Origin: Mycolicibacterium mengxianglii | GTDB taxonomy: Bacteria > Actinomycetota > Actinomycetes > Mycobacteriales > Mycobacteriaceae | Assembly: GCF_015710575.1 (NCBI RefSeq) | Contig: NZ_CP065373.1 | Coordinates: 310,001 to 374,000, forward strand | Direction of reading: 5' to 3' | DNA: 64,000 bases | Shown: positions 7,962 to 16,248 of the stretch, piece after piece | Numbering within the stretch: the stretch's first letter is position 1 | Layout of the letters: every line of letters begins with the position of its first letter | Notes under the pieces: model-generated | Seen by the model: the letters and a program-made list of their open reading frames with translations, nothing else | Told to the model about the DNA's origin: nothing | Databases searched by the model: none | Program-made: the position numbers and the translations under genes

Positions 7962-9565
7962 GCCGATTGATCCTGCGCGCGGCTACCGTGGTGGACGGCA
8001 CGGGCGCGGATCCGTACCGCGCCGATGTGACGACCACAGGGATGCACATCACCGACATCGCCGGCACGGGTTCCGCCGTCACCGACGGCGCGCAGGTGAT
8101 CGATGCCGACGGTCTCGTGTTGGCCCCCGGTTTCATCGACACACACTCCCACGCCGACAACGCCGCGTTCCTCCCCGAACCTGATCTCAGCAAGATCAGT
8201 CAGGGAGTGACCACCGAAGTCACCGGCAATTGCGGCTTCTCCCTGGCGCCCTGCCCGCCGGAGCGCCGAGACGAGATGCGGGCCCTCGTCGGGCGGATCT
8301 TCCCACCGCTGGACTTCGCGTGGAGCGAGGTGTCCGAGCTGTATGGGACCACCGATCGTGCCGGGTACACCATCAACGCTGTGCCCTTGACCGGTCACAG
8401 CACAGTACGTACCGCGGCGATGGGTCTCGAGGACCGCGCTCCCACCGCCGACGAACTGGCCCGCATGCGAGCCGGGCTGCGGGAGGCGATCGAAGCTGGG
8501 TCGTGGGGTCTGTCGTCCGGCCTGATCTACCCGCCGGGAATGTTCGGTGACGTTGACGAACTCGTCGCGTTGGCCGCGGAATTGCCCGAAGGTGCGGTCT
8601 ATGCCACCCATATGCGTGGCGAGGGCCGCCAAATTCTCGATAGCGTTGACGAAGCTGTCGCGGTTGCGCGGCGCGCGGGCTGCCGGCTGCAGGTCTCCCA
8701 CCTCAAAGCCGCCGGGCGCGGAGCGTGGGGTCTGGTTCCGAAAGCGCTGAAGCGCCTGGACTCCGCCCGGGCACAGGGCGTCATCGTGCATCACGACGTC
8801 TACCCCTACGTGGCCAACAGCACCATGCTCTCCGCCTGCCTGCCGCCATGGTTTCAGGACGGTGGACACGAGGCCACCATGCGCCGCCTGCACGATTCGG
8901 CGGCGCTCGCTCGCGCTGAGACGGACCTCGCTCATGACGACGGCACATGGGAGAACTGGGTCGGCGGCTCTGGCTATCACAACATCGTCGTGGCAACGAC
9001 CGCCACCCACCTGGAGGAGGGCCTCACTCTCGACGAGGTGGCGGCCGCTCGAGGTGTCAGCGCGTTCGGCGCGCTGATCGCTCTGCTGCTCGAGAACGAG
9101 CTCTCAGCCTCCATGTGCGTGTTCGCCATGGATGAGGGTGACGTCGAGGCAGCACTGCTCGGCACCGGGGCGATGATCGGTTCCGATGGGCTGCCGCCGG
9201 GCACCGGGGGCAAGCCGCACCCCCGGTTGTACGGGACCTTCACCCGCGTACTGGGCCGCTATGTCCGCGAACGTGCACTGCTCTCTCTGCCCGAGGCCGT
9301 CGCGATGATGACCTCGCGACCCGCGGCGGCCTTCAGACTGCGCGACCGCGGGGTGCTCCGCCGAGGGGCGATCGCAGACCTGGTTCTGCTCAACCCGGAT
9401 ACGGTGACCGACCGGGCCACGTTCAGCGAGCCCCACCAACTCTCCGAGGGCATCGAACTCGTCGTCCTCGGCGGTCGGCCCGCCTACGCGTCCGGCCGAG
9501 CCTTGTCACCGCGCGCAGGTCTTCGTTTGCGCCCCGAAGCTCACTCGCGCGCCCCACGGAGCTGA
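7958..9565 (+). CDS. N-acyl-D-amino-acid deacylase (D-aminoacylase family)
   Basis: A 535-residue amidohydrolase-superfamily protein. The metal-binding start LAPGFIDTHSHADN (about residues 58-71), VTTEVTGNCGFSLAP, GLSSGLIYPPG, YATHMRGEG, LQVSHLKAAG and the late IGSDGLPPG match the D-aminoacylase subgroup, which removes the acyl group from N-acyl-D-amino acids. The chain ends with the small composite beta domain (GVLRRGAIADLVLLNPDTV). The GTG start is coupled to a 12-codon mini-ORF. It opens an operon with an NTF2-like protein, a dienelactone-hydrolase-like protein and a D-threonine-aldolase/D-serine-dehydratase-like PLP enzyme, which supports a D-amino acid substrate. A D-hydantoinase-like or peptidase substrate cannot be excluded. 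Confidence 0.85.
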   Translation: MSRLILRAATVVDGTGADPYRADVTTTGMHITDIAGTGSAVTDGAQVIDADGLVLAPGFIDTHSHADNAAFLPEPDLSKISQGVTTEVTGNCGFSLAPCPPERRDEMRALVGRIFPPLDFAWSEVSELYGTTDRAGYTINAVPLTGHSTVRTAAMGLEDRAPTADELARMRAGLREAIEAGSWGLSSGLIYPPGMFGDVDELVALAAELPEGAVYATHMRGEGRQILDSVDEAVAVARRAGCRLQVSHLKAAGRGAWGLVPKALKRLDSARAQGVIVHHDVYPYVANSTMLSACLPPWFQDGGHEATMRRLHDSAALARAETDLAHDDGTWENWVGGSGYHNIVVATTATHLEEGLTLDEVAAARGVSAFGALIALLLENELSASMCVFAMDEGDVEAALLGTGAMIGSDGLPPGTGGKPHPRLYGTFTRVLGRYVRERALLSLPEAVAMMTSRPAAAFRLRDRGVLRRGAIADLVLLNPDTVTDRATFSEPHQLSEGIELVVLGGRPAYASGRALSPRAGLRLRPEAHSRAPRS

Positions 9566-9619
9566 GGTCCGCTCCCCACCAATCACCTGTCCTACCAACG
9601 TCTTTTACGGAAAGGAATC

Positions 9620-10375
9620 ATGACCATCCCCCTGCACGAGCGCACCGCCGCGATTCAGAAGAGTATCGAGACCGGAGAGCGCCGCCCGCTGTCCTGGTTC
9701 GACACCCGCACCTACATCCAGCACAACCTGTTGCTCGGTGACGGCTTCGCCGCCCTGCTGGAGTTCCTGGACTCCCTGCCGCCCGGTAGCAGCCGCGTGC
9801 ACGCCTACCGGGCCTTCACCGACGGCGACATCAGCGTTGCCCACCTCGAGTACCACCTGGCTCCGATGGGCCACGTCGCCGGCTTCGAAGTTCACCGATG
9901 GGAGAACGACAGGATCGTCGAGCACTGGGACAACCTGCAGCCCATTCCGGCCGATCCTGCCGCGGGGGGCGGAATGCTCGACGGACCCACCGAGGTCGTC
10001 GACGAGCACCTCACCGCGGACAACAAGAACCTCGTCGAGGACTTCGTGCGCACCGTGCTCATCGGGCGCCACGTCGACGGACTGGACCAATACCTCAACC
10101 GCGAGGCGTACCGCGAACACCATCCTGGACGAGGTGACAACCCGGACGCTCTGGTCGCCGACATCGACTCCGAACGCCTGATCCACCGGCATCTGCACCG
10201 CGTGCTCGGCGCCGGCAACTTCGTGCTCACCATGTCCGAAGGCCTCGCGGGCGGCGCGCCCGTTGCGTGCTACGACCTGTTCCGCGTGGCGCAGGGCTGC
10301 ATCGTCGAGCACTGGGACGTAATCGAGCACATCCCGCCGCGCGAGCAGTGGGCCAACGACAACGGCAAGTTCTGA
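9620..10375 (+). CDS. tandem SnoaL/NTF2-like protein
   Basis: A 251-residue protein made of two similar halves. Half one (about 1-115) has DTRTYIQHNLLLGDG, VHAYRAFTDGD and RWENDRIVEHWDNLQPIP. Half two (about 125-251) has EAYREHHPGRGDN, FVLTMSEG and RVAQGCIVEHWDVIEHIP. The repeated (I)VEHWDN/V.QxIP ending is the hallmark of the SnoaL-like group. Such domains act as small-molecule isomerases or condensation enzymes, or merely bind ligand; the activity here is unknown. A clear GGAAAGGA Shine-Dalgarno precedes the ATG. It lies 54 nt after the deacylase and 19 nt before the next gene, so it belongs to the same operon. Most relatives I know are single-domain, so the duplication is notable. Confidence 0.75.
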   Translation: MTIPLHERTAAIQKSIETGERRPLSWFDTRTYIQHNLLLGDGFAALLEFLDSLPPGSSRVHAYRAFTDGDISVAHLEYHLAPMGHVAGFEVHRWENDRIVEHWDNLQPIPADPAAGGGMLDGPTEVVDEHLTADNKNLVEDFVRTVLIGRHVDGLDQYLNREAYREHHPGRGDNPDALVADIDSERLIHRHLHRVLGAGNFVLTMSEGLAGGAPVACYDLFRVAQGCIVEHWDVIEHIPPREQWANDNGKF

Positions 10376-10394
10376 CCCGACACAAAGGCGCGAC

Positions 10395-11252
10395 ATGAAC
10401 GAGCAACCACACCACACCAACGACCTCGTTGTTCACCGCGACGGCGAGTACAACGCCGCCGCCGGGAAGGTGGCCGCAAGCGCGGTGCACACCAGCGCCG
10501 AGGGACTCGAGATCGAGCACGTGACCATCCCCGCCGTGGCAGGGGCGGGGCCGCTCCCGGCTTACGTCGCCCAGCCCGCCGGCGGCCGCAACCTGCCGAC
10601 GGTCGTCGTCCTGCCCGAAATCTTCGGGCTGCACGAGCACATCGCCGACATCGCCCGCCGCTTCGCCCATGAGGGCTACCTCGCCGTCGCCGTCGACCCC
10701 ATCGCCCGCCACGGCGATCCTCGTTCCTTCAGCACCTCAGACGACATCGTGACAGGCCTTCTGCAGACGATCCCCGACGCCGATGTGATGCGCGACATCG
10801 ACCGGACCATCGCCTGGGCGGCTGAGCACGGAGGTGACGCACGAAGGGTCGCCGTCACCGGATTCTGCTGGGGGGGACGCTGGACATGGCTCTACGCCGC
10901 CCATCGTCGGATCAACGCCGCGGTGGCCTGGTACGGCATCGTCGACGGTATCGCCAGCGGCCTCTACCCCGACCCGGCACACTTCCCCCGCCACCCCGCC
11001 GACCTCGCCGAAGACCTGCAGACCCCGACCCTGGGTCTCTATGGCGGCCAAGACGTCGCGATCCCGCTTGACACCATCGCCACCCTGACCGACCGATTGG
11101 CCGGACGCTCGAAGGGAACGGACGCCGAAATCGTGGTGTTCCCGGACGCCGGGCACGCCTTCTTCGCCGACTACCGCGAGACCTATCACCTGCCGTCAGC
11201 CGAAAAGGCATGGCCACTGGCGTTGCAGTGGTTACGCCGGCACGGAGTATGA
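10395..11252 (+). CDS. dienelactone hydrolase family protein
   Basis: A 285-residue alpha/beta hydrolase of the dienelactone hydrolase type. The nucleophile is Cys within VAVTGFCWGGRW (about residues 154-165). The acid is likely the Asp in LGLYGGQDVAIP, and the His is in FPDAGHAFFADYRETYH. The N-terminal LPTVVVLPEIFGLHEH matches the family start. About 50 residues precede the core, as in the longer bacterial forms. Members hydrolyse lactones or esters; the substrate here is unknown. Its place between an NTF2-like protein and a PLP enzyme suggests it processes an intermediate of the same pathway. AAAGG lies upstream of the ATG. Confidence 0.8.
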   Translation: MNEQPHHTNDLVVHRDGEYNAAAGKVAASAVHTSAEGLEIEHVTIPAVAGAGPLPAYVAQPAGGRNLPTVVVLPEIFGLHEHIADIARRFAHEGYLAVAVDPIARHGDPRSFSTSDDIVTGLLQTIPDADVMRDIDRTIAWAAEHGGDARRVAVTGFCWGGRWTWLYAAHRRINAAVAWYGIVDGIASGLYPDPAHFPRHPADLAEDLQTPTLGLYGGQDVAIPLDTIATLTDRLAGRSKGTDAEIVVFPDAGHAFFADYRETYHLPSAEKAWPLALQWLRRHGV

Positions 11253-11253
11253 C

Positions 11254-12390
11254 GTGGAGCCCGACCCCGCGCGTTGGAGTTACCCGCAGCTGCGCCTCGA
11301 CCTGGACGCCCTCGAACACAACATCGCGACCACGGCCCAGTGGTGTACCGCGAAAGAAGTCGGGCTTTTCCCCCACATCAAGACCACCATGTGCCGGCCC
11401 ATCGTCGACCGTCAGCTCACGGCCGGGGCCCGCGGGGTGACGGTGGCCACCGTGGACCAGGCGATCACCGCCCACTCCTGGGGTATTCGCGAGATCCAGC
11501 TGGCCAACCAGGTCGTCGGTGAGGTCGACCGAACCGTGCTGCGGAACCTGCTGGCCGACGATCCCGACGTGCGCCTGCAGTGCTTCGTCGACTCCCAGGC
11601 CGGTCTCGACCTGCTCGCCTCGACCTTTGCCAACCTGCCCGGGCGGCTAGAGGTGCTGATCGACATCGGGGTGCTGGGCGGGCGTACGGGCGTCCGCGAC
11701 CCCGACGAGGCCCGCACCCTTGCCGCTGCGGTCCGGGCACGTCCGGAAGTACTCCTCGCGGGCGTGGCGGCATACGAGGGTGTGGCCGCCAACCGTCGCG
11801 ACGCGGAGACTCTCGCCGGCGTCGACGCTCACTGCCGGCAGGCAGCAGAAGTGTTCACTTCCCTGCGTGAGGTGTACGACCTCCCCGAGCCGATCTTCTC
11901 CATCGGCGGGTCGGCGTTCCCGGACCGGGCCGTCGTCCACCGGCCGTCCGGTTGCACGAAAGTCGTTGTCCGCGCGGGGTGTTACGTCACCCACGATCAC
12001 GGTACCTACGCTGCCGTCACCCCTTTGCCCCAACTGCGACCCGCACTCAGCGTGGCAGCGCTCGTCGTCTCTGTCCCTGAGCCCGGATTGGCCGTGCTCG
12101 GTGCCGGCAAACGCGATCTCCCCGACGACGCCGGCCTGCCGGTCCCACTGGCACACCCGGGCTTTGACGCAGACCCGAACGCTGGGCAGCTGATCCGGCT
12201 CTACGATCACCACGCCGTGCTACGGGGACACCCGGCCGCAGCCGTAGGCCAAGTCGTCCACCTGGGCATCTCCCATCCATGCTCGGCTTTCAGCCGGTGG
12301 GAGACATTGCTGGTGACCCGCGCCGGCCGGGTCGACGACCTGTGGCACACCGAGTTCACCCGAGGCCCACGGCCGCGCCGCGAGCCTTGA
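11254..12390 (+). CDS. PLP fold-type III enzyme: D-threonine aldolase / D-serine dehydratase-like
   Basis: A 378-residue protein. The N-terminal alanine-racemase-like barrel begins LRLDLDALEHNIATT and carries the PLP lysine in LFPHIKTTMCRPIV (about residue 50). It continues with VLIDIGVLGGRTGV and IGGSAFP (phosphate-binding region). The C-terminal domain ends with LGISHPCSAFSRW, the His/Cys pair that binds Zn or Mn in DSD1-type D-serine dehydratases and D-threonine aldolases. The family breaks down beta-hydroxy D-amino acids. The GTG lies 1 nt after the upstream stop. Together with the D-aminoacylase it makes a coherent route: deacylate an N-acyl-D-amino acid, then cleave or deaminate it. The exact substrate cannot be read from sequence. 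Confidence 0.8.
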   Translation: MEPDPARWSYPQLRLDLDALEHNIATTAQWCTAKEVGLFPHIKTTMCRPIVDRQLTAGARGVTVATVDQAITAHSWGIREIQLANQVVGEVDRTVLRNLLADDPDVRLQCFVDSQAGLDLLASTFANLPGRLEVLIDIGVLGGRTGVRDPDEARTLAAAVRARPEVLLAGVAAYEGVAANRRDAETLAGVDAHCRQAAEVFTSLREVYDLPEPIFSIGGSAFPDRAVVHRPSGCTKVVVRAGCYVTHDHGTYAAVTPLPQLRPALSVAALVVSVPEPGLAVLGAGKRDLPDDAGLPVPLAHPGFDADPNAGQLIRLYDHHAVLRGHPAAAVGQVVHLGISHPCSAFSRWETLLVTRAGRVDDLWHTEFTRGPRPRREP

Positions 12391-12392
12391 AA

Positions 12393-13472
12393 TCAGTTGA
12401 ACGCCAACCAACTCGGCAACGCGCGTTCGCGGGAGTCGCAGAGCACCGCATAGGTGTCGCACGATCCGCGTGGCACCCCGGCGCCTGCCCACATGCCGCC
12501 GGTGTCACGACGCAACACGATTGCCGACGAGCCGCCGCCGTCCAGCAGTAGCGCGGTGTCACTTCCCAACGCGCGGAACAGATCCTGGATCTGGTCGGGC
12601 GTGTAGTTGCCGCCCTGGAAGACGTACATCTCGTCTTTGGCCTTGGAGTAGGCGATCGCGGTGCGGGCCGCCGACGGCCCGGGGTCGTTGAGCTGGCCGG
12701 TGTCGCCGGGAGCCAGCAGCCCGATGCCGGCTACGGCGACGAACTTCGTGCCCTCATCGAGCAACCGGGTGATCACCGGGCCCGCGGCGTCGTAGTCATC
12801 GGTGGATTTCGGCGACACGATGAACGGCGCGCCACCGACCGGCAGGATCATCGTCGACAGTGCCGTCCACGTCTCGTTTCCATCGGACAGGCCCTGCTTG
12901 CCGGCGTAGGGCACGGTGCCGGTCACCGCGACATTGGCCTTGCCCTGGCCGCGGGTGTTGTCGACATAGGCGCCCAGGGGGGAACTGCAGCCGGTCGTCT
13001 TCCACGAGCCGCCTGTTTGTCCCCGCACGTCGAAGAAGTTTGCGTTGATCGCGATGGTCGGCTGGCCCAGCGCCTGCCAGGCCGCCGCCGGGGTGTAGAT
13101 CTCGGCTGACTGCCAGAGGCCCTCGCCGGTGCGGGCACCGGGGGTGCGCTCGCAGCGGGCCTGGTAACCGGCATGGGTATCGACGAGCAGTCGCGGTGCG
13201 AGGCGTTGGGAGGCGGCCTTGATGATCATCAGGTGCCCGCCGTTGTCCATCTCGTAGGCGCGTCCGTCGGCGCTGAGCATGGGCGCGGGATGGCCGCCGC
13301 CGAAGTTGTACACCAGGTACGTGCCGCGCGTGGTGGCGATCGCGTTTGCCAGTTGATCGATGCCGCCGGCCCGGGCAACCGGCTGGCCCGATGTCGCGGT
13401 CAGTCCCACGCACAGCAGCACTGCCGCGCCGGCAGCGGCGGCGCGCCGGGCGACGGCGATTGTGCTTCTCAC
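12393..13472 (-). CDS. secreted phosphodiester glycosidase family (NAGPA-like) protein
   Basis: A 359-residue exported protein. A signal peptide (basic start, AAAAGAAVLLCVGLTA, cleavage near ARA/GGI) precedes a domain with GQPTIAINANFFDV, RTAIAYSKAKDEMYVFQGG and the strong motif DTALLLDGGGSSAIVL. These are hallmarks of the NAGPA/phosphodiester glycosidase domain, which uncovers GlcNAc-1-P diesters in animals and acts on cell-wall or phage carbohydrates in bacteria. Seven or so Cys suggest disulfides. The chosen GTG has GAAAGGG 5 nt upstream; an in-frame GTG 21 nt earlier has none. It has its own promoter with a TTGACA -35. It is convergent with the D-amino-acid operon, with only 2 nt between the stops. 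Substrate unknown. Confidence 0.75.
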   Translation of the reverse strand: MRSTIAVARRAAAAGAAVLLCVGLTATSGQPVARAGGIDQLANAIATTRGTYLVYNFGGGHPAPMLSADGRAYEMDNGGHLMIIKAASQRLAPRLLVDTHAGYQARCERTPGARTGEGLWQSAEIYTPAAAWQALGQPTIAINANFFDVRGQTGGSWKTTGCSSPLGAYVDNTRGQGKANVAVTGTVPYAGKQGLSDGNETWTALSTMILPVGGAPFIVSPKSTDDYDAAGPVITRLLDEGTKFVAVAGIGLLAPGDTGQLNDPGPSAARTAIAYSKAKDEMYVFQGGNYTPDQIQDLFRALGSDTALLLDGGGSSAIVLRRDTGGMWAGAGVPRGSCDTYAVLCDSRERALPSWLAFN

Positions 13473-13513
13473 GGTTGCCCTTTCGGCGCGCACGGGGCGT
13501 TACGGCAAACACC

Positions 13514-13541
13514 ACAATAATCACAGCTGACACACTGTCAA
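13514..13541 (-). promoter_or_regulatory. promoter and small palindrome upstream of the NAGPA-like gene
   Basis: On the minus strand a perfect TTGACA -35 (13536-13541) is followed after 16 nt by TATTGT (13514-13519). The -35 overlaps an inverted repeat TGACA-CAC-TGTCA (13528-13540), well placed for a repressor. The predicted transcript leader is about 35 nt and contains the Shine-Dalgarno. Confidence 0.5.
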
Positions 13542-13639
13542 CTTTGGTAACGCGGGGATGACGGTTCGGACCCGCCCGGGTCACGCCGGTGTGGCCGACT
13601 TTGCTGAGGGTGCGTACTGCCGTTTTTGAGGCGGACGGG

Positions 13640-14956
13640 TCAGCGGCCGGGCGGGGCCAGGCGATAGACGGCGCCGGCGTAGTCGTCGGTGATGTAGACC
13701 GCGCCGTCAGGTCCCAGGACTGCGGACACCGGGCGGCCCCAGCGCGAGCCATCGTCAGCCTGGAACCCGCCGACCAAAGTCTGCTGATCGCCCAGTACAC
13801 CGTCGCGCCAGCCGAAGAAGGACACCTCCGGCGCCCGCGGAGGGGAGGCGTTCCACGAACCGTGCACGCCGATCAGCGCGCCGGTGCCGAACGGTTCGGG
13901 CAGCTCGCCGAAGGCCATGCCCAGGGGCGCGGAGTGCGCACCCAGGCTCTGTTCGATCGGTGGCAGCGCCGCACAGTCCATCTGCGAGCCGTCCGCGTTG
14001 GTCTGGACGTCGCGGATCAGCGGCAGGTCCGCCGGGCCGCCATCGGGATTGCAGAACGGCCACCCCAGCTCGCGCCCCGGGGTCAGGCGGGCGACTGATT
14101 CAGGCGGATGCTCGGTGACGTAGTCCCGGAGAACCTGGCCGAAATCCGGTCCGGGAACCGGGTATTGCACGTTGTCGCGATTGTTCACCGCCGTCCACAC
14201 CGCCCCGTCCGGCGCCACCGCCAGGCCGGTGCCGTTGCGGACGCCGGTGGCGAAGGGCGCGGCGGGGCCACCCGACGGCGGGACCCGCATGATGGTCGCC
14301 CGCGCGGGGGTGGCCTCACGGTCGGCGGCGGTGATGTTGCCGGTGGATCCGATCGAGAAGTACACCGCGCCATCGGGGGTCACCGCGACGCTCTTGAGGG
14401 CGTGCGCGTAGGCGCCTCCCAGGTCCGGGCTCTTGGCATCCGGCAGCCCGGCCGCGATGACTCGGGGCTCGACGGCGCGGCCGTCGCGATAGGCGTAGGC
14501 ATCCACCTGGTTGCTCTGGGCCACATAGAGGGTGTCGCCGGCGAACGCCAGGCCGTGCGGCTGCTCGAGACCTTCGAGCAGCACCTCGGATCGCCCGGTA
14601 TCCGCAGTTGGCGTCAGCTTCACCACCTGGCCACCGTTGGGCACCGACACCAGTAGGGCGCCGTCCGGTGCCCATGCCGCCAGCCTGGCGCGGGGTACCC
14701 GGGCCCACACCGACATCGACCAACCGGCGGGCACCATGGCCTGGCGCGGCACGTCCAGCGGTGCGGCGCCCATACCGTCGGGCACCGTGACTGTCACCGC
14801 GGTGAGCTGCGCGGAAGCCGACGGTGTGGTGGCGGCCGGTGCGGTCGCAGACGGTGGGGTGGCGGGGCTGGACTCCGGCGAGGTGGCCGTCGACGAGCAC
14901 GCCGTGACCGTCAGGGCCACGGCGGCGACGAAGGACTTACCCGCCAAGCCCGGCAT
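13640..14956 (-). CDS. lipoprotein glucose/sorbosone dehydrogenase-like beta-propeller (PQQ-type)
   Basis: A 438-residue lipoprotein. The signal sequence ends in a lipobox (VTAC, Cys about residue 20) and is followed by a Ser/Thr/Ala/Pro linker to about 50. The rest is a six-bladed beta-propeller of the soluble glucose / L-sorbosone dehydrogenase type: EQPHGLAFAGDTLYVAQ, HALKSVAVTPDGAVYFSIG, NGTGLAVAPDGAVWTAVNNRDN, GVHGSWNASPP and PVSAVLGPDGAVYITDDYAGAVYRL. Relatives bind PQQ and oxidise sugars or aldehydes in the periplasm; whether this one binds PQQ is not shown. The ATG lies 20 nt inside the end of the pirin gene, so the two are one transcription unit. Confidence 0.8.
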   Translation of the reverse strand: MPGLAGKSFVAAVALTVTACSSTATSPESSPATPPSATAPAATTPSASAQLTAVTVTVPDGMGAAPLDVPRQAMVPAGWSMSVWARVPRARLAAWAPDGALLVSVPNGGQVVKLTPTADTGRSEVLLEGLEQPHGLAFAGDTLYVAQSNQVDAYAYRDGRAVEPRVIAAGLPDAKSPDLGGAYAHALKSVAVTPDGAVYFSIGSTGNITAADREATPARATIMRVPPSGGPAAPFATGVRNGTGLAVAPDGAVWTAVNNRDNVQYPVPGPDFGQVLRDYVTEHPPESVARLTPGRELGWPFCNPDGGPADLPLIRDVQTNADGSQMDCAALPPIEQSLGAHSAPLGMAFGELPEPFGTGALIGVHGSWNASPPRAPEVSFFGWRDGVLGDQQTLVGGFQADDGSRWGRPVSAVLGPDGAVYITDDYAGAVYRLAPPGR

Positions 14957-15698
14957 GCATCTCCCAAACCAGGATCTCGGCGGGTTCGGTGGCGGTGACC
15001 CGCTGTCCGCCCGAGGCGGTGAAACGCACCGCGTCGCCTTCGTGCAGCGGGCCGGCTCCTTCGAGGGTGACTTCGCCGCGCGGCACGAACAGGTGCAGGT
15101 AGGGCGCTTCCGGAAGGTGGACTGTCTCGCCGGACTGCAACCGCGCACCGTGCAGCGCGGCATACCGGTTACGGATGCCGATGGCCGTCTCGCCCTGATG
15201 CTCGGGCATGCCGGAGGCGATGGTGACCAGTTTTCCGCGCATCAACTCGTCGTCGATCTCGAGTTGCTGGTAGCCCGGAGTGATCCCGGATTCGTCGGGA
15301 ACCACCCACATCTGGACGAAATGGACTGGCTCGTCATGGTCTTCGCCGCCGGTGAGGCGCCAGGAGTCGTTCTTCTCGGAATGCATGATGCCCTTGCCCG
15401 CCGACATCCGCTGGGCCAGGCCGGGATAGATCACCCCGGAATTTCCGGTGGAGTCCTGATGGACCAGCGAGCCGCGCAACACCCAGGTGATGATCTCCAT
15501 GTCGCGGTGCGGGTGGGTGTCAAAACCGCTGCCCGGCTTGACGATATCGTCGTTGTTCACCAAGAGGAGACCGTGGTGGGTGTTCCCCGGATCGTAGTTG
15601 TGGCCGAACGAGAACGAATGCTTGGAATCGAGCCACGCGATCTGCGTCTTGGCGCGGTCGCCGGCACGGCGGATATCAACTGCGGTTGCGGTGGTCAT
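14937..15698 (-). CDS. pirin family protein (Rv0181c-like)
   Basis: A 253-residue bicupin. The N-terminal pirin motif is clear: SFSFGHNYDP, then the metal ligands in GFDTHPHRDMEIITWVLRG (His, His and Glu), and QRMSAGKGIMHSE. Pirins bind iron and act as quercetinases or as redox-sensitive co-regulators; the activity here is unknown. The ATG with GAGGAG 5 nt upstream is preferred to the GTG two codons before. It is divergent from a marR gene across a 91-nt gap with a palindrome, suggesting MarR control. In M. tuberculosis a pirin gene (Rv0181c, recalled) also lies next to sigG; here several genes intervene. Confidence 0.88.
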   Translation of the reverse strand: MTTATAVDIRRAGDRAKTQIAWLDSKHSFSFGHNYDPGNTHHGLLLVNNDDIVKPGSGFDTHPHRDMEIITWVLRGSLVHQDSTGNSGVIYPGLAQRMSAGKGIMHSEKNDSWRLTGGEDHDEPVHFVQMWVVPDESGITPGYQQLEIDDELMRGKLVTIASGMPEHQGETAIGIRNRYAALHGARLQSGETVHLPEAPYLHLFVPRGEVTLEGAGPLHEGDAVRFTASGGQRVTATEPAEILVWEMHAGLGG

Positions 15699-15756
15699 CT
15701 GCACTCCTCGTGACGTGGTCGCCAGCCTAGCGCGGCCGACGATCGCGACAACGTGG

Positions 15757-15768
15757 ATGACACGTCAT
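15757..15768. promoter_or_regulatory. candidate MarR operator
   Basis: ATGAC-AC-GTCAT is a 12-bp inverted repeat in the 91-nt gap between pirin and marR. It lies 10 nt upstream of the marR -10 box and can overlap both divergent promoters. MarR regulators usually bind such palindromes next to their own gene. No binding evidence is available. Confidence 0.45.
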
Positions 15769-15777
15769 GTATTCCGG

Positions 15778-15783
15778 TAGGCT
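15778..15783 (+). promoter_or_regulatory. -10 box, leaderless marR transcript
   Basis: TAGGCT fits TANNNT and lies 6 nt before the ATG. Transcription would start at or next to the start codon, and no Shine-Dalgarno is present. Confidence 0.45.
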
Positions 15784-15789
15784 GCGGCC

Positions 15790-16248
15790 ATGTGGCTCAC
15801 CACCGACCAGCAACGGGTGTGGCGTTCCTATCTGACCATGGTCACCGCCTTCCAACGCGCGATGAACCGCCAGCTGCAGGCCGACTGCGGCATCACCCTC
15901 GGTGACTACGACATCCTGGTGGCGCTGTCGGAACGCGGCACCCTGCGAGTGTTCGAACTCAGCGAGACCCTGGCGTGGGAGCAGAGCAGGCTCTCGCATC
16001 AGCTGCGCCGCATGCGGGACCGGGGCCTGATCACCCGGGAGGGCAGCAATGAGGACCGCCGCGGCGCGACCGTATCGCTGACCCCCGCCGGGCGGGCCGC
16101 GTTGGAAGCCGCCGCCCCCGGCCACGTCGCACTGGTTCAGTCAGTGATGTTCGACGGTGTCGGGGTCGACGAACTCCGCGTGCTGGAGCGCTGGACCACC
16201 ACCGCGTTGAGCCGGTTGGCCGTGAGCTACCAGTCCGACTCGTCGTAG
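15790..16248 (+). CDS. MarR family transcriptional regulator
   Basis: A 152-residue winged-helix protein. A dimerisation helix (about 10-32) is followed by GITLGDYDILVALSERG, the recognition helix region ETLAWEQSRLSHQLRRMRDRGLI (about 58-80) and the wing REGSNEDRRGATVSLTPAG (about 82-100), then a long C-terminal dimer helix. EDRRG.....LT.AG is diagnostic for MarR. It probably represses the divergent pirin/dehydrogenase genes and itself through the palindrome between them. Its 3' end overlaps the convergent alcohol dehydrogenase gene by 22 nt, so transcripts from both sides are antisense to each other there. Confidence 0.9.
   Translation: MWLTTDQQRVWRSYLTMVTAFQRAMNRQLQADCGITLGDYDILVALSERGTLRVFELSETLAWEQSRLSHQLRRMRDRGLITREGSNEDRRGATVSLTPAGRAALEAAAPGHVALVQSVMFDGVGVDELRVLERWTTTALSRLAVSYQSDSS

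Noticed and set aside
13569..13582. Short GACCC/GGGTC inverted repeat downstream of the sugar dehydrogenase gene
   Set aside because: Five-base arms with a four-base loop occur by chance in this GC content; not enough to call a terminator.
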